A stretch of DNA of 64,000 bases from Splendidivirga corallicola (GTDB lineage: Bacteria > Bacteroidota > Bacteroidia > Cytophagales > Cyclobacteriaceae), in the NCBI GenBank assembly GCA_030442035.1, contig JAUJEA010000002.1:620001-684000 (forward strand), given 5' to 3'. The notes beneath the pieces are model-generated. The model saw only the letters and a list, made by a program, of their open reading frames with translations. It was not told the origin of the DNA and made no database searches. Shown piece after piece: positions 44,076 to 52,273 of this stretch. The translations under genes and the position numbers were made by a program. How positions within the stretch are numbered: the stretch's first letter is position 1; every line of letters starts with the position of its first letter.

Positions 44076-47000
44076 ATGAGGTTCAGTTTTTTGTGTGATA
44101 ATATTGTGAGGATTATAGTTTTGGCTCTTTTATTGACGTCAACCATAAACAACTTTGCCCAAACACCTTTCCTGAAAACACAAAGCTTAGCGCAAGATTT
44201 TGGTGTAAAACAAATCAAAAAAATCTACCAGGATGGTCACGGATTTATTTGGGTAGGTACTGCTTCCGGACTGTTCAAATTCGATGGAATAACATATCAA
44301 CAATATTTATTACCAGATAGTCTTGTCGATAACATCGTGACAGCCATTTTTATGGACAATCAAAACAAACTATGGGTCGGATATAAAAACGGACGTCTGG
44401 CCACATTGGAAGAGTTTGGCTTAAAAATCTTTGATCCGGAAGAAGGAACACCTGTTGTGGCTATCACCGGAATCACACAATTACAGAATGGCACGATTTG
44501 TTTTTCCACTTATGGTGAAGGGGTTTATTATTATATGAATGACAGGCTTTACAATGCCAACAGTGACGATGGGGTGATCAATGATGATATTTATGTTATG
44601 ATGAAAGATTCTCAGGACCAATTGTGGCTTGGAACCGATGGTGGCATAAGTGTACTGAATCTATCGGAAGGTACGAAGAAGATTGAGAACATAACAACCA
44701 ATGGGGGATTGCCGGACAACATCGTCTGTGATTTAACTTTGGACGATAGAGATAATATTTGGATAGGGATGTACGATGGTGGCATATGCCAATATGATAT
44801 CTCAAAAAAGGAGTTTTTTGAATTACCCATTATGAAATCCTGGGAATTCGGAACAGTGAACAGCCTTGAATTCCTTGGAAATAATACCATTTGGGTTGGC
44901 ACGGAAGGAAATGGCATTGTAAGTGTCGATTATTCCAATCAGGGGAGTTTTAAGAAATTTGATGCGGAAGGAGGTTTTGGAAATTTCAAAATTCATGATC
45001 TGCAAAAAGATTCCGAAGGAAACATCTGGATCTCCAGTAGCAATGCAGGACTGCAATTAGCCAACAGCAAAATCGCTTTGATTGATATACCGGGTTCTGG
45101 TGATTCAAAAAGTATCAAAGCCATTGCTTCATCACATAATGAAAATCTTTGGTTCAGTAATGACAAAGGCTTATTTTATTTTGAGATCGATCCGGGAGGA
45201 AATCAAAAAATTAGCAGACATCTGAAAGGGGAAAAATATAGGAACCTGAGTATCATAAGTTTGTATGAAGATATTCAGCAAACACTTTGGATCGGCACTT
45301 TCGGTCAAGGCATTTTCAGGTATCATCCCAACTCCGGAAAGGTAGAAGCCTTTTCGCAAAAAGCTGACCTGGGAGATACAAATGTTCTATCTATTGCGGG
45401 AAAGGGGAATCAATTATGGTTTGCTACCCTGGGAGGTGTGATACGATGTGAGCTAAGTACTGATCCTGAAAATCCAAATGAGCAAGTTCAATTCATAAAA
45501 TACGAAAAAGCTGATGGGCTTGGTTCCAACTACGTATATCACATATTGATTGATTCAAAGGATCGTGTTTGGTTTGCTACTGATGGCAATGGCATAACAT
45601 GCTGGGAGAAAGGTAGATTTATTAATTATGCCGAAGGTCAAGGCTTGAAAAATGGAAAGGTCTATTCCGTTGTTGAGGATCCGTCTGGTAATATATGGTT
45701 CAGCACGTCCACTGCCGGTATTTATAAGTTCGATGGAAAAAATTTCAAAAATTTCTCCACAAAACAAGGACTCAGTGATCTGTCCATCAATGGGCTTACA
45801 ACAGATACATCCGGAAAGATTATCATTTTAACATCATCCAACCTTGAAATATTTGATGAAGTCAATCAAGTGTTCAATCGATTTGATGACCGTTATGGTG
45901 TCAACGACATAAAACCACAATTCAATGCAGTAGCCAAAAGCGAAAGAGGTACTATTTGGATTGGCACGGAAAAAGAACTCATTAAATACACACCTGTTCA
46001 AGAAAATGTCTCGGAAAGTCCGGCCATATATCTGGATGAGATTATGGTCTTTATGGAAGGGGTAGATATGTTAAATAATCAAGTGTTCAATCACAATCGC
46101 AACCACTTGTCCTTTAACTATACAGGGTTCTGGTACCAAAATCCTGATAAGGTAGAATTTCAACATAAATTGGGGGGACTAAATGATAATTGGATAAATA
46201 CCCGAGATCATATGGCCGTGTATTCAGGGTTGCAACCAGGAAAATATATTTTCAATGTAAGAGCCGGTCTGAATAATAGCTTTAACAATTCGGAAATCGC
46301 GACTTTCAGTTTTGAAATAAAACAACCATTTTGGAAAACTCCGTTATTCTATATTATCTGTACAGTTTTCTCAGCTTTTATTATTTACGCCTTTATAAAG
46401 ATAAGAGAAAGGCGACTGAATAGGGAAAAGTATATTTTGGAAGAAAAAATCAAAATCAGAACTTCCGAAATTGAAGAGCAAAAAATCGAGATCGAGGCAC
46501 AAAGAGACAAGATTGAAAATAACCTGGCAGAATTGGAGTTAGCGCTGAAAGAAATTAAAGAGCAGAAAGAAGAAATAGAAAGTCAAAATCACAAATTGGA
46601 AGAAGCGCAGGAAATTATTTCAGTCCAAAATGAAACACTTATCGAATACAATCATCATCTCGAAGATATCGTTGAAAAACGTACCAAAGAACTTCGATCA
46701 GCTTATAGCGAACTTTTGCAAACCAATGAAGATCTTGATCATTTTATATATCGTTCCTCACATGATTTAAAAGGTCCAATAGCCAGACTTCTCGGGCTGT
46801 GCGAGCTGGTTAAAATTGATGAGGAAAAACGAAATGTTCAAACTTATTTCCGTTTGTTCGAAGAATCCGCCCAGGATATGAATCTTATGATTTCACATAT
46901 CAAGCGCGCCCATGAGATCAACAGAAGGGATACAAGATTGGAAAACGTTCCATTGGCACCGGTAATCGACAAAATTTGCTACGATTGTTCAAAGGAATTT

Positions 47001-47420
47001 ACAAAGGCACCCACACCTCAGATCGATGTCAACAAGGATTTTTTGCTGTATTGCGATCCGGAGCTTGTTAATATCCTTTTTAGCAACATAATCCACAATG
47101 CTTATAAATTTTCCAAACCCAACAGGAAAGATGCCTTTGTAAAAATTACCGCCAGTAAAGCAGATAAAAAACATCTCCAAATTTCCGTTGTTGACAATGG
47201 AGAAGGGATAGATCCGGAGTTTTCAGAGAAAGTATTTGATATGTTTTTCAAAGGCACTGAAAATGGAAATGGATACGGCCTTGGTTTGTATGAAGCCCGT
47301 ATTATAGCTAAAAAACTTGCGGGTAAAATATCATTGAAAATTAAGAAAAATACGACTGAATTCGTTATTGTATTGCCTTTTGTAACCGCCATAGAAGACA
47401 AAGAAGAAGTTCTGATCTAA
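44076..47420 (+). CDS. two-component regulator propeller sensor with HisKA/HATPase kinase
   Basis: 1114 aa. N-terminal signal (about 1-29, ending NNFAQ); propeller repeats (about 35-650) clearly paralogous to the 38809 sensor (GHGFIWVGTASGLFKFDG versus RAYIWLGTNQGLMQYDG); Y_Y_Y domain (about 690-750); membrane segment (about 760-780, FYIICTVFSAFIIYAFI); and a long Glu/Lys coiled coil (about 785-875). The kinase is of the classical HisKA type: His896 in YRSSHDLKGPIARL, N box NIIHNAYKFS, and DNGEGIDPEF with GYGLGLYEAR. No response regulator follows, so it is an orphan kinase; the receiver-only protein at 42764 is a candidate partner. Confidence 0.93.
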   Translation: MRFSFLCDNIVRIIVLALLLTSTINNFAQTPFLKTQSLAQDFGVKQIKKIYQDGHGFIWVGTASGLFKFDGITYQQYLLPDSLVDNIVTAIFMDNQNKLWVGYKNGRLATLEEFGLKIFDPEEGTPVVAITGITQLQNGTICFSTYGEGVYYYMNDRLYNANSDDGVINDDIYVMMKDSQDQLWLGTDGGISVLNLSEGTKKIENITTNGGLPDNIVCDLTLDDRDNIWIGMYDGGICQYDISKKEFFELPIMKSWEFGTVNSLEFLGNNTIWVGTEGNGIVSVDYSNQGSFKKFDAEGGFGNFKIHDLQKDSEGNIWISSSNAGLQLANSKIALIDIPGSGDSKSIKAIASSHNENLWFSNDKGLFYFEIDPGGNQKISRHLKGEKYRNLSIISLYEDIQQTLWIGTFGQGIFRYHPNSGKVEAFSQKADLGDTNVLSIAGKGNQLWFATLGGVIRCELSTDPENPNEQVQFIKYEKADGLGSNYVYHILIDSKDRVWFATDGNGITCWEKGRFINYAEGQGLKNGKVYSVVEDPSGNIWFSTSTAGIYKFDGKNFKNFSTKQGLSDLSINGLTTDTSGKIIILTSSNLEIFDEVNQVFNRFDDRYGVNDIKPQFNAVAKSERGTIWIGTEKELIKYTPVQENVSESPAIYLDEIMVFMEGVDMLNNQVFNHNRNHLSFNYTGFWYQNPDKVEFQHKLGGLNDNWINTRDHMAVYSGLQPGKYIFNVRAGLNNSFNNSEIATFSFEIKQPFWKTPLFYIICTVFSAFIIYAFIKIRERRLNREKYILEEKIKIRTSEIEEQKIEIEAQRDKIENNLAELELALKEIKEQKEEIESQNHKLEEAQEIISVQNETLIEYNHHLEDIVEKRTKELRSAYSELLQTNEDLDHFIYRSSHDLKGPIARLLGLCELVKIDEEKRNVQTYFRLFEESAQDMNLMISHIKRAHEINRRDTRLENVPLAPVIDKICYDCSKEFTKAPTPQIDVNKDFLLYCDPELVNILFSNIIHNAYKFSKPNRKDAFVKITASKADKKHLQISVVDNGEGIDPEFSEKVFDMFFKGTENGNGYGLGLYEARIIAKKLAGKISLKIKKNTTEFVIVLPFVTAIEDKEEVLI

Positions 47421-47743
47421 TTCAATCGGCGATTCATATCTAAAAAACCACTCCACTTCAATTAAATCGATATTGTCGTCAAAATGACCAGCTTAGATTC
47501 GAAACTATGCAATTACCCATTCGGATGCTGTTTTTTCCTGTTCAGGAATATTTAATTCAATACATGATAGATCTTGAATAGTTTAGTTTCAGCAAATGAC
47601 TATTGGGGTAAATTGTAAGTTTGCTATATGGCAGTTTATCGCAAGATTGGATAGTGTGGCATTTGTTTGAGCTAGGAGCAAATTCCATCTTGCGATAAAG
47701 CCATGTCCTATTTTTCAGACCAGAAATTAGATAACATCAAAAA
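47421..47743 (+). other. intergenic region with a long inverted repeat
   Basis: 323 bp without a gene. The second half contains the large inverted repeat listed separately; the first half shows nothing recognisable. Confidence 0.5.
47635..47699. repeat. 13-bp perfect inverted repeat (large stem-loop)
   Basis: TTTATCGCAAGAT (47635-47647) and its exact complement ATCTTGCGATAAA (47687-47699) are separated by 39 nt. GGC/GCC just outside can extend the stem past a 2-nt bulge. There is no T run after it, so it is not a typical terminator. It lies 45 bp upstream of the OB-fold gene and could be an operator pair, an RNA structure or a remnant of a mobile repeat. Confidence 0.7.
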
Positions 47744-48169
47744 ATGAATAAACGGAATATTATTGTAATAGTGTTGGTTCTAATACTTGGAGTCATTTTC
47801 GTGGCTGTTTATCAATACAACAAACCTCACAGAAATATAAGTGCCGAAAAACCGAGTTTCGAATTAACAGCAGATGAAATTTACAGTGAATTCCTGGAAA
47901 ACGAATCAGATGCCCAAGCTAAATACAATGATAAAGTGGTTGCCTTTTCAGGCACTATTGATGAAATCGTAAAAAATCAAAGTGGAGGGTACAACTTATT
48001 GTTAGCCGGGACAAACGGTTTAATTAGCTGTGAAATCGATGAAGGCCAGGAAAACAAAATTGAACAATTGACTAGTGGACAATCTGTTAACATTAAAGGT
48101 CTGTTCATAGGGTTTGATGATCTTCTGGGAGAACTACAATTTAAAAAATGTAGCTTATTTGAGGAATAA
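47744..48169 (+). CDS. membrane-anchored OB-fold (tRNA_anti-like) protein
   Basis: 141 aa. One N-terminal membrane segment (about 5-25, IVIVLVLILGVIFVAVYQY) is followed by an outside domain with the pattern of tRNA_anti-like OB folds: 'ADEIYSEFLENESDAQAKYN', 'KVVAFSGTIDEIV', 'NGLISCEIDE' and 'VNIKGLFIGFDDLLGELQFK'. Such proteins are common in Bacteroidota next to YceI, DUF5777 and cytochrome-like genes, as here. The role is unknown; the domain probably binds a small ligand or partner and not tRNA. It is the likely first gene of the run to 50904. Confidence 0.78.
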   Translation: MNKRNIIVIVLVLILGVIFVAVYQYNKPHRNISAEKPSFELTADEIYSEFLENESDAQAKYNDKVVAFSGTIDEIVKNQSGGYNLLLAGTNGLISCEIDEGQENKIEQLTSGQSVNIKGLFIGFDDLLGELQFKKCSLFEE

Positions 48170-48250
48170 ATGGATTTGGTAAAGCATAATAATTGTATAG
48201 GCAGAAAGGCTCCTCAAAATTTAATTTTAAATATTTAAGTAATAAGACTT

Positions 48251-48946
48251 ATGAGGCAGTTTTTCTTCTTAGCATTGTTGGTTAGCATCCTTTATTTCAT
48301 TTCCTCATGTGAACATGACCCTGTTTTAGGCACAGGTGGACCAATAATTTCAGATTTATGCGATGAAGACACCGTTTACTTTGTTAATGATATTGTTCCG
48401 ATTTTTGTAACGACATGCTCATTCCCGGGCGGAGGTTGCCATGATGATATTTTTAGTGGTGAAGATGGCAAACAATTGACCGAAATTCACAAATATTTGG
48501 AAAAGAAGATAACGGATGCAGATCCCAAAAAAACTAAGCTTTATGAACGTTTGGTTGAAGATGATCCGGATTTATTAATGCCTAAGGATCCAATAACGAA
48601 AGTAGGTTACGAATTACCAAAGGAACAGCTCGATTTAATTGTTGCATGGTTAGAACAGGGCGGTTTAAATAATTTCTGTAATGCATGTGATGAAAATAAT
48701 TTTACCTTTAGCGGTGCTGTGAATGCAATCATTGAAAAAAATTGCGGAAATACAGTTTCATGTCATGGGAGTGGCAGTACCAATGGAGATTATACAAGTT
48801 ACGCAGGGATAAAATCAAAAGTAGATAACGGCTCTTTCGAGCAACGGGTGTTAACCATCGGAAATATGCCACCGGCTCTCCCACTTCAAGATTGCGAGAT
48901 GACAATTCTGAGGAAATGGCTGGATGACGGAGCTTTAAACAACTAA
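48251..48946 (+). CDS. cytochrome c-like lipoprotein with two non-canonical CXnCH motifs
   Basis: 231 aa. Lipobox near residue 20 (YFISSC). Two tandem cytochrome-c-like units follow, each starting with a 'V/NxIxxIxxxxC' approach and ending with a 'MP' candidate axial ligand. The first has CSFPGGGCH (CX6CH), then LLMPKDP; the second has CGNTVSCH (CX5CH), then IGNMPPALP. Ordinary c-type sites are CXXCH, so covalent heme attachment is uncertain. It is predicted to be periplasm-facing or on the outer membrane. The next gene encodes a shorter one-unit relative 4 bp downstream, so they are coupled. Confidence 0.75.
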   Translation: MRQFFFLALLVSILYFISSCEHDPVLGTGGPIISDLCDEDTVYFVNDIVPIFVTTCSFPGGGCHDDIFSGEDGKQLTEIHKYLEKKITDADPKKTKLYERLVEDDPDLLMPKDPITKVGYELPKEQLDLIVAWLEQGGLNNFCNACDENNFTFSGAVNAIIEKNCGNTVSCHGSGSTNGDYTSYAGIKSKVDNGSFEQRVLTIGNMPPALPLQDCEMTILRKWLDDGALNN

Positions 48947-48950
48947 AGAT

Positions 48951-49307
48951 ATGTTAAAAAGAGTTTTAGGTATTATTGGTTTGGTACTAATAGTTATTGG
49001 ACAATCTTGTTATTATGATAATGAGGAAGAGCTATATCCCGATGATAACTGTGACACCTCAAACGTAACGTTTAGCGGCACAGTCAATCCAATTATACAA
49101 ACAAACTGCGCTATCACCGGATGTCATGTACCTGGAACCGGAAGAGTTGTACTGCAAACGCCTCAGCAAATAAAAGTGATCGTTGATGATGGCCGGTTGG
49201 AGCAAAGGGCTGTTCAAGACAAAGATATGCCTCCTACGGGTCCATTGAATAATTGTGAAATAACGCAAATACAAACTTGGCTCAATGCAGGAGCTCCAAA
49301 TAATTAA
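48951..49307 (+). CDS. cytochrome c-like lipoprotein, single CX4CH unit
   Basis: 118 aa. Lipobox near residue 23 (IGQSC), then an acidic linker and one unit paralogous to the second unit of the preceding protein: VTFSGTVNPIIQTNCAITGCH (CX4CH) and DMPPTGPLNNCEITQIQTWL against NMPPALPLQDCEMTILRKWL. The spacing of the putative heme cysteines is again not CXXCH. It may transfer electrons or may be a heme-less relative of the fold. It starts 4 bp after the previous stop. Confidence 0.75.
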   Translation: MLKRVLGIIGLVLIVIGQSCYYDNEEELYPDDNCDTSNVTFSGTVNPIIQTNCAITGCHVPGTGRVVLQTPQQIKVIVDDGRLEQRAVQDKDMPPTGPLNNCEITQIQTWLNAGAPNN

Positions 49308-49436
49308 AGAGAATAAAAATTAAAAAATAATTATAATCATTAAATGAGCATAGATTTTGCTATCCCAAATACACAATCTCAGGATGAACAAAATTTATCG
49401 AATTCCATGTAACTATTGGAAATAAATTCTAAACAC

Positions 49437-49994
49437 ATGAAAAAAATATTCGTCATATGCAGCTTATTGTGTAGCGTAGCCTTGACCTCATTGGCACAGG
49501 ATCGTTACTTTACAAGAACAGGCCATATCTCTTTTTACTCTGAAGCCGCATTAGAAAATATCGAAGCCCATAATCATCAAACTACCTGCATCCTGGACAT
49601 CACAAAGGGTGAACTAGCCTTTTCAGTGAATATGAAAGGTTTTGAATTTGAAAAAGCCCTGATGCAGGAGCACTTCAATGAAAATTATGTTGAATCGGAC
49701 AAATATCCAAAATCCACTTTTAAAGGAAAAATTGTAAATTTTGAAAATATTGATCTGGATAGGAATGGCAACCATAAGGTAGAGGTAGAAGGAGATTTAT
49801 TTATACACGGAGTGACCAAACAGATCAAGGCAGAGGGTTCTTTGGAAGTTAATGGTGGAAAAATTATTGCCAGTTCCAATTTTCCTGTTACCGTGAAAGA
49901 TTATAAGATCAAAATTCCGAAAACAGTTATTGATAATATAGCCAAAATAGTGGACGTGACAGTTAAGTTAGAATTGGAGCCTTATAATCGCTAA
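49437..49994 (+). CDS. YceI-family exported protein (copy 3)
   Basis: 185 aa from the ATG at 49437; the TTG at 49416 is upstream but the Met gives the natural signal peptide (MKKIFVICSLLCSVALTSLAQ). Typical YceI motifs: GHISFYSEAALENIEAHNHQ, EHFNENYVESDKYPKSTFKG and EGDLFIHGVTKQIKAEGSLE. Unlike copies 1 and 2 it keeps the standard 'IHGVTK' form. It lies between the cytochrome-like genes and the DUF5777 barrel gene, an arrangement seen repeatedly in Bacteroidota and suggestive of a shared respiratory or lipid-quinone task. No signalling gene is adjacent. Confidence 0.92.
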   Translation: MKKIFVICSLLCSVALTSLAQDRYFTRTGHISFYSEAALENIEAHNHQTTCILDITKGELAFSVNMKGFEFEKALMQEHFNENYVESDKYPKSTFKGKIVNFENIDLDRNGNHKVEVEGDLFIHGVTKQIKAEGSLEVNGGKIIASSNFPVTVKDYKIKIPKTVIDNIAKIVDVTVKLELEPYNR

Positions 49995-50007
49995 TTAAAA
50001 AGATAAT

Positions 50008-50904
50008 ATGAATAGATATATACTTTTTTTTCTGGTATTACTTGCCCCTAACCTTATCAACGCTCAGGACGATTTGCTAGAGATTCTTGAAAAAGAAACA
50101 TCTGGTGATCAGGAGATTAACTATACTTTCGCAACTTTTAAAGCTACAAGAGTGATCAACGGCCAATCGGTGGAAACTACTGCCGGAGGTGTGTTGAGTT
50201 TTATTATCGGACACAGATTTGGCAAAATCAACGATGGCTTTCAACAATTGTTTGGACTTGATCAATCCACTATCAGGTTTGGATTAGAATACGGTATTAC
50301 CGATAATTTAAATATTGGTTTTGGCAGAAGCTCTTTTCAGAAGACTTTTGATGGATATTTGAAATACAAGTTTTTAAAACAATCCACCGGAGCCAAAAAC
50401 ATGCCTATAACGGTTGCTCTTTTTAGTAGTACCGCTATTAATGGTCTGGAATCCGATGATACCAGAAAGGAGTTTTTTAGCTCAAGGATGTCATATACAC
50501 ACCAATTGTTGATTGCACGAAAATTTAGCAATAACTTTTCTTTTCAGCTTACACCCACTTTTGTACATCGAAATCTTGTAGCCACCACACAGGATGAGAA
50601 TGACGTATACGCACTGGGTGCCGGAGCGCGATATAAATTAAATAACAGAGTGTCTATTAATGCAGAGTATTTTTATCAGCTTCCCGGAGAAAACGCAGAT
50701 AAAACCAAAAACTCAATTTCATTAGGCTTTGACATTGAAACGGGTGGTCATGTTTTTCAATTGCATGTCACAAATTCAAAGGGAATGGTTGAAAGATATT
50801 TTGTGACCGAAACTTCAGGAGATATTACAGAAGGAGATATTTTTTTCGGATTCAATATAAACAGAGTATTTACTATTGTTAAAAAAGACCAGGCAAAAAA
50901 TTAG
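50008..50904 (+). CDS. DUF5777 outer-membrane beta-barrel protein
   Basis: 298 aa. Signal peptide about 1-19 (ending LINAQ). The mature start ETSGDQEINYTFATFKATRV and the following amphipathic strands (IIGHRFGKINDGFQQLFGLD, IRFGLEYGITDNLNIGFGRS) are the family pattern, with barrel strands to the C-terminal FGFNINRVF. It is predicted to sit in the outer membrane. Its start follows the YceI stop by 13 bp, so the two are in one operon. It is followed by a strong terminator. The transported or bound compound is unknown. Confidence 0.87.
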   Translation: MNRYILFFLVLLAPNLINAQDDLLEILEKETSGDQEINYTFATFKATRVINGQSVETTAGGVLSFIIGHRFGKINDGFQQLFGLDQSTIRFGLEYGITDNLNIGFGRSSFQKTFDGYLKYKFLKQSTGAKNMPITVALFSSTAINGLESDDTRKEFFSSRMSYTHQLLIARKFSNNFSFQLTPTFVHRNLVATTQDENDVYALGAGARYKLNNRVSINAEYFYQLPGENADKTKNSISLGFDIETGGHVFQLHVTNSKGMVERYFVTETSGDITEGDIFFGFNINRVFTIVKKDQAKN

Positions 50905-50937
50905 TAAGAATCTTCACAGTAGAGTATATGGATTTAT

Positions 50938-50976
50938 ACCATGACAAAGATAAAGGTATCTTTGTCATGGTTTTTT
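50938..50976 (+). terminator. intrinsic terminator after the DUF5777 gene
   Basis: A 15-bp perfect stem (ACCATGACAAAGATA / TATCTTTGTCATGGT, 50938-50952 and 50957-50971) around a 4-nt loop, followed by six T. Confidence 0.94.
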
Positions 50977-51077
50977 CCAATAGGCTGATCGATAACTTAA
51001 AAAGGATATTAGTAGTGATCAGGTTATAGTACGGGTTGGTGTGTAAACTGGCTATCCTTAAGTGACGTTGGATTTTT

Positions 51078-52169
51078 TTAAAAAGAAAAAACCGCAGCCA
51101 AAAGAAATTGCATTGCACTCTTAGATGCCTGTCCATCCGCATCGATAAACACCTCCTTATCAGCACTATCCAATCTAAGTTCCGGTATCAACTTTAAAGG
51201 TCCGGAACCAATATTACCTGTAATTGTGAATGATGTGACATCTTCTGCCTCTGTTCCAGTGAATGATGGGACACCAGTATCTACTCCTGTGTCTCTAACA
51301 AAACCAATATAACCAGATCCTTCAGTAGAAAATTTTTCGCCCCGCAATCCCAAAGCAAATGCATCGGTAAATGCGTAGTTGGTATAAAGTGCCACACCGC
51401 TGAATTTACTTTCCATATCCCCGTCTTCACCATTGTTCCAGGAAGCCGCATTCAAGCCAAGTTTAAGTTTATCAGATATCTGATAAGTGGTCGTCAGATC
51501 AAATTCAGTTCCATCACTGTCACCAGTAATAAAATTAAAGTAAGCTTCCCAACCGTTGACGGGTGAAAGGAAAAGCTGAGCTCCTATTGAGGAAATATCA
51601 TTTCCGTTTTGAGAATAAAGGTTCCAATCATTAAAAACGCCAACCATGAATGCCACATTCTCTGAAATACTAAAGTCAAATTTTAAACCGGCATTTTGAA
51701 AGGGGCCATAAGAGAAAAGGTAAGAAGTAGAATAGTTAAAGTTATCAACAGGTGAAATAACCTCATAGCCAACAAAGGTACCCATATAACCTGCTGTCAC
51801 CGATACTTTTTCCGATAGCGCATAGGAAACGTATAAATTTTGAATATTGAATGAAGGATCAGATACTCCTTCCGCGCTATATGGGGGTAAAGATTGCGCG
51901 GATCTTGGTCCAAGTGAGACATCACCAACAAAGGAAAATTTACCCATTTCCTTAGAGAGTATTAAGTTCAGCATACCAATTGAAAAGGAATTTTGGTCAC
52001 TGGCAAAGCTTGTAGGAACGTTAGCTTCACCTGAAAAATCATATTTATAGTAGATATCAGCTGATCCTGAAATTTCCAGAAGGCCCTTTTCACTTGCTTC
52101 TTCTTGGGCTAGTAACTCATAGTGGCTAAGAATAAATAAACATATTATTAATAGTTTTAATTTTTTCAT
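51078..52169 (-). CDS. outer-membrane porin-like barrel (BBP2/OmpL-like)
   Basis: 363 aa. Signal peptide about 1-21 (MKKLKLLIICLFILSHYELL, then AQ). The mature protein is Gly/Ser/aromatic-rich with regular amphipathic strands (GSADIYYKYDF, VYVSYALSEKVSVTAGYMGT-like pieces) and ends LLAAVFSF, with a C-terminal Phe as in outer-membrane barrels. It matches the pattern of putative beta-barrel porin-2 proteins, which in Bacteroidota often lie beside ammonium transporter genes. It follows amt by 104 bp with a hairpin in between, so it probably helps small nitrogen compounds cross the outer membrane (inference from context). Confidence 0.8.
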   Translation of the reverse strand: MKKLKLLIICLFILSHYELLAQEEASEKGLLEISGSADIYYKYDFSGEANVPTSFASDQNSFSIGMLNLILSKEMGKFSFVGDVSLGPRSAQSLPPYSAEGVSDPSFNIQNLYVSYALSEKVSVTAGYMGTFVGYEVISPVDNFNYSTSYLFSYGPFQNAGLKFDFSISENVAFMVGVFNDWNLYSQNGNDISSIGAQLFLSPVNGWEAYFNFITGDSDGTEFDLTTTYQISDKLKLGLNAASWNNGEDGDMESKFSGVALYTNYAFTDAFALGLRGEKFSTEGSGYIGFVRDTGVDTGVPSFTGTEAEDVTSFTITGNIGSGPLKLIPELRLDSADKEVFIDADGQASKSAMQFLLAAVFSF

Positions 52170-52229
52170 TTTAAATTTGTTTAGGTTTTAGAATATTATT
52201 AATGATTTTGTGATATGATAGAACCGCTT

Positions 52230-52261
52230 GAACCAAGATGAGTGGCAGCTTATCTTGGTTC
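52230..52261. repeat. intercistronic hairpin between amt and porin genes
   Basis: GAACCAAGAT (52230-52239) and ATCTTGGTTC (52252-52261) form a perfect 10-bp stem with a 12-nt loop. In the direction of transcription (minus) it lies 13 nt after the amt stop and has no following T run. It may stabilise the amt message or cause partial termination. Confidence 0.65.
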
Positions 52262-52273
52262 TTAATTTAACTT

